Source: Fistularia commersonii
Taxonomy: Eukaryota; Chordata; Actinopteri; Syngnathiformes; Fistulariidae
Assembly (NCBI GenBank): GCA_037954325.1
Contig: JBBMNZ010000099.1
Location: 35,001-99,000 of the forward strand
DNA length: 64,000 nucleotides
Reading direction: 5' to 3'
Position 1 is the first letter of the stretch, and every line of letters starts with the position of its first letter. The translations under genes and the position numbers were made by a program. This document shows, in pieces, positions 1 through 7,217 of this stretch. A model generated the notes under the pieces. It saw nothing but the letters and a program-made list of their open reading frames with translations, was not told the origin of the DNA and did no database searches.

Positions 1-138
1 GGGGCTTGGAACCCCTGAACCGCTGGACATAAGCGAATCACGGGCAGGATTTCTGCCCTCCTCCGCTCCTCCACTCATCCGGTACAGGCCCTGGTACTCC
101 ATGTCCGCGACCCCCTCCACCTTAACAAACTGTCACAA

Positions 139-170
<32 letters not shown>

Positions 171-305
171 ACACGCACACAAACACACTTACACACACCT
201 TAACTCATCATAGCTGTGCTAATAGCATTAGCCAAAACACATCCACAAGCACACAAACATGATCTCATCCACTCATTCACATGTGTGTGCCCAGAGGTCC
301 GGGAG
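1..305. repeat. Composite satellite unit with CA tract
   Basis: The stretch begins with the pyrimidine-rich module (ctggacataagcgaatcac, then a ctcctccgctcctcc-like run), continues into a CA microsatellite at about 133-215, then the core GCTGTGCTAATAGCATTAGC (about 211-230) and a tail module that includes ccgggagctcca. The same module order recurs many times in the window. No gene is visible. It is interrupted at 311 by copia element A, whose 5-bp target duplication (CTCCA) occupies 306-310. Confidence 0.8.
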
Positions 306-310
306 CTCCA

Positions 311-466
311 TGTTGTAAATGGGCGGTACTTTTACCTATAGGTGGCGCTACTGCTATATCAGTGTGTTACGTCTGTGTGTTTTTGCGTCTTAACAAAGGA
401 AGAAGAACGTTACGTGTTTTTTTCTTTCATGCTGCCTGCAATAAAGTTCGTTCTTAAAATACAATA
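311..466 (+). repeat. 5' LTR of copia A
   Basis: A short 156-bp LTR beginning TGTTG and ending CAATA. It carries an AATAAA signal at 440-445 about 20 bp before its end, so a polyadenylation site close to the LTR edge is plausible. The end was fixed by the target duplication CTCCA that follows the equivalent base in the 3' copy. The unusual CAATA end replaces the common CA terminus; a reading that ends at 463 (TACA) leaves no target duplication. Confidence 0.88.
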
Positions 467-467
467 A

Positions 468-480
468 GTTATGGGCCCAG
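468..480 (+). promoter_or_regulatory. Primer-binding site, initiator tRNA-Met anticodon arm
   Basis: The 13 bases GTTATGGGCCCAG lie one base inside the 5' LTR. They are the exact complement of CTGGGCCCATAAC, the anticodon stem-loop of vertebrate initiator tRNA-Met as I know it. Matching the anticodon arm rather than the tRNA 3' end is the half-tRNA priming known for Drosophila copia. Families B/C and D have the same site in the same position, which supports function. Confidence 0.85.
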
Positions 481-549
481 AGTGTCTCTAAAAGGCTGGA
501 TTACACTGAATATTTTGTGTGATAGTGAACAGTATTGTGGGAACTCACA

Positions 550-3500
550 ATGGAGGACAAGCTGTTTATCGACAAGCTGAGCGGACCGGAGAATTGGGCA
601 ACGTGGAAGTTTCAAATGGAACATCTGCTAAAGGCTAAAGGACTGTGGCGAATGCTAACAGAGGAAGACACATTAGCCCCAGATGCTAACGCAGCAGCAC
701 AGGGTGAGTTCACGAAACAGAGAGAGAAAGCGTTCTCTGTGTTAGTGCTCAATGTAAGTTCATCCCTGTTGTACCTGATTACAAACTGTAAGACTCCCAA
801 AGAAGTGTGGACTACACTGAAAGATATTTTTGAAAGAGACACGCTGGCAAATAAACTATTTCTGAAGAAGAAATATTTCAGGTGCGAAATGAAGGAAGGA
901 GATGGTTTGACTGAGCACCTCAAACAAATGAAAGAACTGACTGACCAGTTATCAGCAATAGGAGCTGTAATTGAAGAGGAAGACCAAATTGTAACATTGT
1001 TGGGAAGTTTACCACCAAGTTACGCTACAGTTGTCACTGCACTGGAAACAAAGATTGACAACCTGACACTCAAATTTGTTCAACAAGCGTTAATCGATGA
1101 GGAACAAAAGCGAGTGAATGCTAATGATTACAGTGGTGGTCCTTCAGGTGGTGCAGCAGCAATGTCATCACAGGTGTGTGGCAATCTGCAGGATCGCTCC
1201 AAAGCAGTGGGAGCAGGACAAAGCACATGGAGATGCTATAAATGTGGGAAGGAAGGCCACATTAAACGTGACTGTCCAAGCTGGAAAAACAAATCAAAAA
1301 AGAAAATCCACAAAGCTAAAAATGTGGTGTGTGAGGATGAGGATGGTTCATCTGAAAGTGCCTTTGTAGCTAGAAGGGAAAGCTCAGAAAAACCACATCA
1401 GTTTGAGTGGTTAATTGATTCTGGAGCATCAAAGCACATGACATGCGAGCAAGGAATTCTTAAGGAATACCAGCAGTTCTCAAAAGAACAGTCAGTGAAG
1501 CTCGGTGACGGCAGGGTGGTTGATGCCCTGGGAATTGGAAATGTCAACATGACAATGACCTTCAAGTCAAGCAAGGTAAAAAATGCTACGATGTATGATG
1601 TGCTGTATGTTCCAAAACTTTCTGGGAATTTATTCTCAGTGGGAGCTGCCACCAAAAAGGGAAATACGGTTCAGTTTAAGAGGTCCTGCTGCTACATTCG
1701 TGGAAAAGATGGAACTCTTAAAGGAATGGGAACACGAAGAGCTGATGGACTATATCAGCTAGATGTGAAAGGAAATGAATCAGTCACTCACAGTGCATCA
1801 GTAGCTGCTATCTTGTGGCACCGGCGCCTCGGTCACACTACCAAGCTGAAGGAACTAAAAGGTCTGGTGAACGGAGTGGACTTCTCTGCAGACAAAGAAG
1901 TTCCCTTCTGTGAAGGATGTGTGGAGGGCAAGCTGGCTAAAAAGCCATTCAAGTCGATTGGAGAAATACGTTCCGAGCGCAAGATGCAGTTAATTCATCG
2001 TGATGTCTGTGGTCCCATGCAAACTGAATCTATAAGTGGATCCAAATATTTTGTGACTTTCACAGACGATTACTCAAGATGCTCCAAGGTATACTTCATG
2101 AAACAGAAGAATGAAGTGCTGTGTAAATTCAAGGAATTTGAGAAGACATTCACAAATGAGTGTGGACTAAGCATCCAGAGGCTAAGAACAGACAATGGTG
2201 GTGAGTACACCTCAAGGGAGTTTCAAGAATATTTGAAGGTTCAAGGCATCCACCATGAAATGACTGGACCTCACTCACCACAGCAAAACGGAGTTGCTGA
2301 AAGAAAAAATAGAACACTCGTTGAAGCAGCAAGGAGCATGTTGTCTCATGCTAAGTTACCAAAGATGTTCTGGGCAGAGGCTGTTGCCACAGCAGCTTAC
2401 ATACAGAACAGGCTGCCTACTTCTGTCCCGAAGGGAGAGACACCGTACCAGAGATGGTGTGGGAAAAAACCTAATGTGGGTCACATGAAGGTGTTTGGCT
2501 GTATTGCCTATGCACTTGTCCCAGATGAAGAGAGAAAGAAGCTGGACAAAAAGACTGTGAAGCCGCGCTTCGTGGGATATGCAAACAATGCCAGAGGCTA
2601 TCGCCTGTACGATGAAGAGAAGAGGAGGATTCTGATCCGTCGAGATGTCGTCTTTGATGAATCCAACTTTAACTTGAAGCAGGAACCGAAAGTACACTGC
2701 ACAGACACCGAGATAACTATGAAAATAGATGAGAGTGAAACAAAACATGACGAAGTCACTGTTGAGAGCACTGTCAGAAAAAATGACAGAATCAGAAAGC
2801 CTCCAATAAGATTTGGATATGATGAGTTTGCTGATGTAGTGACTGTTGATCATTATGCAAACATGTGTTGCGTGACAGAGCCACTCTCACTAAAAGAGGC
2901 AATGGAGAGTCCTCATGCAAAAGACTGGCAGGAGGCAGCTGACTTGGAATATGAGTCACTGCTGGAAAACGAGACATGGGACTTAGTCGACTTGCCAAGA
3001 GACAGAAAGGCAGTAGGATCCAGATGGGTGTTCAAAGTCAAGCATCGCAGTGATGGAAGAGTGGAACGATACAAGTGTAGACTCGTTGCACAGGGCTACA
3101 CACAGTTGTATGGCGCTGACTATGATGAAACGTTTTCACCAGTGGTACGATTGAGCTCTATTCGTACATTACTGTCCTTTGCTGTTCAAAAGGGTCTACA
3201 TGTCCACCAGATGGATGTTGTAACTGCATTCCTCAATGGACACCTGGAAGAAGAAATATACATGGAGCAACCTGAGGGCTTCATCAAAACAGGGCAGGAA
3301 CATCTGGTATGCAAACTAAAAAAATCAATCTATGGACTGAGACAGTCTCCTCGCTGTTGGAACAAGGCTTTTACGGAGTTCATGATGGAAATTGGATTCA
3401 AACAGAGCACATCAGACCCCTGCGTGTTTGTGAGATCAAGACAAGAGCTTGAAATACTAGCAGTTTACGTGGATGATTTGATCCTGATTACAGAGTCCAC

Positions 3501-4419
3501 TGAGAGCATGGACGAGCTCAAAGCAGCTCTCAAGGAGTGCTACAAGATGAAAGACATGGGTGAGCTGTCCTACATCCCAGGCATCTCTGTCATCCAAGAT
3601 AAAGAAAAGAATCGTATCATTCTTCAGCAGAAGCATTACATTGAAGCCATACTTCGGAAGTATGGAATGGATAATGCAAATCCTGTGGCAACTCCTGCAG
3701 ATGCCAACGTCAGGCTAAAAAGGAGTGATGGTGTCGGTATGTCAGTGCACCAGCATACCTATCAGTCAATGGTTGGAAGTCTGCTGTATGCTGCCATGGC
3801 GACAAGACCGGACATAGCTCAAGCTGTGAGTGCTGTGTCGAAGTTCAATGCAAATCCAGATGCTTCACATCTGACTGCTGTAAAGAGGATACTTCGATAC
3901 TTGAAAGGGACATTAAATCTTGCTCTGAAATATGAGAGGTCAGACTCCGGAGCTTTAATCGGATACTCGGATGCTGACCGGGCTGGAGATCAAGATGATC
4001 GCCGGTCAACAACAGGCGACATCTTCCTTCTGAGTGGAGGAGCAGTAAGCTGGCTCAGCAAGAAACAATCAACAGTAGCACTTTCAACAGCAGAAGCTGA
4101 ATACATCTCACTCAGTCAAGCAGCTCAAGAAGGAATCTGGCTGAAACGACTACTGTGTGATCTCGGTGTAGAGTCTGTGTCCACAGTGATCCTTGAAGAT
4201 AACCAAGGAGCCATCGCAATTGCAAAGAATCCTGTAAATCACTCCAGGACCAAACACATAGACATTCGCTACCACTATATCCGTGAATGTGTGCAGAATG
4301 GACAAATTGAACTGCAATATTGTCCAACAAATGATATGAAAGCGGATATCTTTACCAAGCCACTCGGTAGACAGAGATTTGAATATCTCAGGGGCGAGAT
4401 CGGACTCTTTTTTGTTTAA
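550..4419 (+). CDS. Gag-Pol polyprotein of copia A, single open frame
   Basis: One frame of about 1,289 codons encodes the whole polyprotein. The first ATG is at 550; the frame is open from 535 without an earlier ATG. Visible in order: Gag with a CCHC knuckle (about residues 229-242), aspartic protease with DSGAS (D290), integrase zinc site H424/H429/C454/C457, integrase core D485, D548 and E584 (35-residue second spacing), reverse transcriptase D889 and YVDD at 973-976, and RNase H D1141, E1184 and D1217. Order and length fit Ty1/copia (Pseudoviridae-type). There is no frameshift or stop, so translation could still yield a full product. Oddities: the usually conserved YSDADW reads YSDADR (R1144), and STTGY reads STTGD shortly after, which may have weakened RNase H. 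The DNA upstream has a short ATG frame overlapping the primer site that ends within six codons. Confidence 0.93.
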   Translation: MEDKLFIDKLSGPENWATWKFQMEHLLKAKGLWRMLTEEDTLAPDANAAAQGEFTKQREKAFSVLVLNVSSSLLYLITNCKTPKEVWTTLKDIFERDTLANKLFLKKKYFRCEMKEGDGLTEHLKQMKELTDQLSAIGAVIEEEDQIVTLLGSLPPSYATVVTALETKIDNLTLKFVQQALIDEEQKRVNANDYSGGPSGGAAAMSSQVCGNLQDRSKAVGAGQSTWRCYKCGKEGHIKRDCPSWKNKSKKKIHKAKNVVCEDEDGSSESAFVARRESSEKPHQFEWLIDSGASKHMTCEQGILKEYQQFSKEQSVKLGDGRVVDALGIGNVNMTMTFKSSKVKNATMYDVLYVPKLSGNLFSVGAATKKGNTVQFKRSCCYIRGKDGTLKGMGTRRADGLYQLDVKGNESVTHSASVAAILWHRRLGHTTKLKELKGLVNGVDFSADKEVPFCEGCVEGKLAKKPFKSIGEIRSERKMQLIHRDVCGPMQTESISGSKYFVTFTDDYSRCSKVYFMKQKNEVLCKFKEFEKTFTNECGLSIQRLRTDNGGEYTSREFQEYLKVQGIHHEMTGPHSPQQNGVAERKNRTLVEAARSMLSHAKLPKMFWAEAVATAAYIQNRLPTSVPKGETPYQRWCGKKPNVGHMKVFGCIAYALVPDEERKKLDKKTVKPRFVGYANNARGYRLYDEEKRRILIRRDVVFDESNFNLKQEPKVHCTDTEITMKIDESETKHDEVTVESTVRKNDRIRKPPIRFGYDEFADVVTVDHYANMCCVTEPLSLKEAMESPHAKDWQEAADLEYESLLENETWDLVDLPRDRKAVGSRWVFKVKHRSDGRVERYKCRLVAQGYTQLYGADYDETFSPVVRLSSIRTLLSFAVQKGLHVHQMDVVTAFLNGHLEEEIYMEQPEGFIKTGQEHLVCKLKKSIYGLRQSPRCWNKAFTEFMMEIGFKQSTSDPCVFVRSRQELEILAVYVDDLILITESTESMDELKAALKECYKMKDMGELSYIPGISVIQDKEKNRIILQQKHYIEAILRKYGMDNANPVATPADANVRLKRSDGVGMSVHQHTYQSMVGSLLYAAMATRPDIAQAVSAVSKFNANPDASHLTAVKRILRYLKGTLNLALKYERSDSGALIGYSDADRAGDQDDRRSTTGDIFLLSGGAVSWLSKKQSTVALSTAEAEYISLSQAAQEGIWLKRLLCDLGVESVSTVILEDNQGAIAIAKNPVNHSRTKHIDIRYHYIRECVQNGQIELQYCPTNDMKADIFTKPLGRQRFEYLRGEIGLFFV

Positions 4420-4628
4420 AAATGCTTGACAGGTGTACGAAGAACGCTGCCGAGTCAAAGCGATTTCTAAAAAATGGGAAAAAGAGTTCCAGTATAACCA
4501 ATGTGATAGGAATACTGTCTTAAAAATGGGGTGTTAAACAAGTTTACAGTTTTTGTTGTCGTGGAAGAACACAGCTTTGAAATATTATTTTCTCAGGACT
4601 TGGTGCTATTGGTAAAAGTAAGTGGGAG

Positions 4629-4784
4629 TGTTGTAAATGGGCGGTACTTTTACCTATAGGTGGCGCTACTGCAAAATCAGTGTGTGACGTCTGCGTGTTT
4701 TTGCGTCTTAACAAAGGAAGAAGAACGTTCCGTGTTTTTTTCTTTCATGCTGCCTGCAATAAAGTTCGTTCTTAAAATACAATA
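4629..4784 (+). repeat. 3' LTR of copia A
   Basis: Second copy of the 156-bp LTR, differing from the 5' copy at about five sites. The purine-rich AAAAGTAAGTGGGAG directly before it is the likely polypurine tract. It is followed by the target duplication CTCCA at 4785-4789. Confidence 0.9.
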
Positions 4785-4789
4785 CTCCA

Positions 4790-5633
4790 GTCATACGTCC
4801 GGGGAATCCATGTCCGCAGAAGGCTCCCATTGGCCGGTCTAAGGGGTCCTGCTGCCTCAAAGATTCCCCGCCTTTGAAAAGAGAAACATTACCTCCGCTT
4901 CTCAGCTCAACCGCTCCTCCGCTATGCGCCCTGGTACTCCCGATCCTCGGAGCTCAGGCGACTTGCGTGACGTTCTTCTGCTCTCCTCCCCTCCTCCGCT
5001 TCCCCGCTCCTCCCCTCCTCCGCTATTGGCCCTGGTACTCCCGCCCTGGAAGCCCGAACCGCTGGACATATGCGAATCACGGTCCGGGCTTCCGCCCTCC
5101 TCTGCTCTTCCGCTCCTCCGCTCCTCCCCTCCTCCGCTATTGGCCCTGGTACTCCCGATCCTGCGAACTCGGGCGAATTGTGTGACGTCCTTCTGCTCTC
5201 CTCCCCTCCTTCGCTTCTCCGCTCCTCCGCTTTTCCGCTTTGGGCCCTGGAACCCCGAAACGCTGGACATAAGCGAATCACGGTCCAGGCTTCTGCCCTC
5301 CTCCGCTTCTCAAGTCCTCCGCTCCTCCGTATTTGGCCCTGGTAATCCCGATCCTCCGAACTCAGGCGAATTTCGTGACGTGCTTCTGCTCTCCTCCGCT
5401 CCTACGCTTTACCGCTTTGGACCCCAGAACCCCCAAACCGCTGGACATAAGCGAATCACGATCCGGGCTTCTTCCCTCCTCCGCTCCTCCGCTTTGGGCC
5501 CTGGAACCCTCAAACCGCTGGACATAAGCGGATCACGGGCAGGGCTTCTGCCCTCCTCCGCTCCACAACTCATCCGGTACAGGCCCTGGTACTCCATGTC
5601 CGCGACCCCCTCCACCTAAACAAGCTGTCACGC

Positions 5634-5678
<45 letters not shown>

Positions 5679-6253
5679 CACACACACACATAAACACGCA
5701 CACTCACAGACTTTAACTCATCATAGCTGTGCTAATAGCATTAGCACATCCACAAGCACACAAACATTATCTCATCCACTCATTCACATGTGTTTGCCCT
5801 GATGTCCGGGAACTCCAGTCATACGTCCGGGGAAGACTCCCATTGGCCGGTCTAAGGGGTCCTGCTGCCTCAAATCTTCCCCGCCTTTGAAAAGAGAAAC
5901 ATAACGTCCGCTCCTCCAATCCTCCGCTTCTCAGCTCCTCTGCTCCTCCGCTATGGGCCCTGGTACTCCCGATCCTCCGAGCTCAGGCGAATTGCGTGAC
6001 GTGCTTCTGCTCTCCCCCCCTCCTCCGCTTCTCCGTCCCTCCGCTTTACCGCTTTTGGCCCTGGAACCCCCGAACCGCTGGACATAAGCGAATCACGGTC
6101 CAGGCTTCTGCCCTCCTCCGCTCCTCAGCTCATCCGGTACAGTGCCTGGTACTCCATGTCCGCGACCCCCTCCACCTAAACAAACTGTCACGCACACATT
6201 CACACGCACACACACGCACGCACACACACACACACACACACACGCACACATAC

Positions 6254-6291
<38 letters not shown>

Positions 6292-6621
6292 GAACTCATC
6301 ATAGCTGTGCTAATAGCATTGGCCAAAACGTATCCACAACAAAAGAAACATTAGTTCATCCACTCATTCACATATGTGTGTGCCTAGAGGTGCGGGAGCT
6401 CCAGTCATACCTCCGGGTGATCTATGTCCGGAGAAGGCTCACATTGGCCGGTCAAAGGGGTTCTTCTGCCCCCAAGCTTCCCCGCCTCTGAGAGGAGAAA
6501 CATTACCTCCGCTCCTCCGCTTCTCAGCTCATCCGCTCGAGGCCCCGGTACTCCCTGTCCGCGACCCCCCCCCACCTAAACAAATTCACACTCACACACA
6601 CGCACACACACACACACACAG

Positions 6622-6655
<34 letters not shown>

Positions 6656-6711
6656 CTTAACTCATCATAGCTGTGCTAATAGCATTAGCCGAAACGCATC
6701 CACAACCAAAC
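4790..6711. repeat. Composite satellite units, three or more, with CA tracts
   Basis: No gene. The stretch alternates pyrimidine-rich modules (ctcctccgctcctcc type; ggccctggtactcc; ctggacataagcgaatcac) with CA microsatellites at about 5631-5705, 6186-6291 and 6583-6656. Each tract is followed by the GCTGTGCTAATAGCATT core and by the module cattcacatgtgtgtgcc to ccggtctaaggggtcctgc. Long open frames here on both strands are low-complexity shadows of the pyrimidine repeat or of CA (Cys-Val, Thr-His) and are not genes. The last unit, from about 6290, starts the block duplicated at 29.3 kb. Confidence 0.85.
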
Positions 6712-7067
6712 TGTTGCGTTTAAGTTCGCAGCTTCTTCGTTTTCCATGTTTCGGAAGGAATTCACAAGTTTGCCTTGTTTGAATCGTCTTTTATTTTCTT
6801 CTTCACAGCTCCGGGAATCAACATCGGTTAGCCATGGGACATGTACAGTACAGAGTGAGGGAAAAATTCCCGCCAGCACCGCTATACCAAAAAAAAAACA
6901 CTGACGTAGAAGTTAACGTCAAGTTAGCTGAACAGTCGCGAAAAACTAAAACAAGTCCCAAACCTTGTCATAAAGTGCCATGCATTTCCTGAGAGTAGAT
7001 ACAAATACAACATATGTATACTAGAATGTAAACTCAAATAAAACTAATGAGATCACCTATCTCAACA
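6712..7067 (-). repeat. 3' LTR of copia B
   Basis: 356 bp, TGTTGAGATAGG at its sense start and AACGCAACA at its sense end. An AATAAA signal reads on the minus strand at 6790-6795. The open frame running through it (start codons near 6879 and 6747) corresponds to the N-terminal extension of the Gag frame and is not expected to be expressed from this end. Confidence 0.9.
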
Positions 7068-7109
7068 CCCAGTCTTGATCTCAACATCCAAAAAAAAACT
7101 TTGGACATT

Positions 7110-7217
7110 TTAATTTCCAAAGAACCACTTTTTGAATTTTTCTATTTTTACCTTTGTCATGAGTTTTGTCGAGATGTCTGCCAACATGTCCTCTGATGGA
7201 CAATAGATAAGATTTAT
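7110..7217 (-). pseudogene. Detached C-terminus of copia B RNase H
   Basis: About 35 codons follow in frame after the TAA that ends the long Pol frame. They include YCPSEDMLADISTKL, which aligns with the conserved end of copia RNase H (element A has YCPTNDMKADIFTKPL at the same place). The TAA therefore cuts off the last conserved piece of RNase H. Elements C and E carry the same TAA. Confidence 0.75.

Larger units (their letters stand above)
311..4784 (+). mobile_element. Complete Ty1/copia LTR retrotransposon, element A
   Basis: Full-length element bounded by two 156-bp LTRs (311-466 and 4629-4784) and a perfect 5-bp target duplication CTCCA at 306-310 and 4785-4789. Joining the flanks regenerates the normal satellite word ccgggagctccagtcatac, so the insertion site is certain. 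The interior holds a tRNA-Met-type primer-binding site, one gag-pol frame with the copia order protease, integrase, reverse transcriptase, RNase H, and a purine-rich stretch just before the 3' LTR. The two LTRs differ at about 5 of 156 positions by eye, roughly 3 percent, so this copy is older than B. It appears structurally intact, but a few normally conserved residues have changed (see the coding entry). Confidence 0.93.

Noticed and set aside
311..463. LTR of copia A ending at TACA (463)
   Set aside because: This gives a canonical TG to CA LTR, but no target duplication. Ending at 466 yields the perfect CTCCA pair and restores the satellite word.
2356..2853. Antisense frames within copia A (also 612-923, 1398-1655, 4112-4458)
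   Set aside because: Shadows of the gag-pol frame without motif or homologous copies.
6093..6354. Cys-Val and Thr-His repeat proteins
   Set aside because: Translations of CA microsatellites; the same applies near 29102, 45380, 48561 and 49144.
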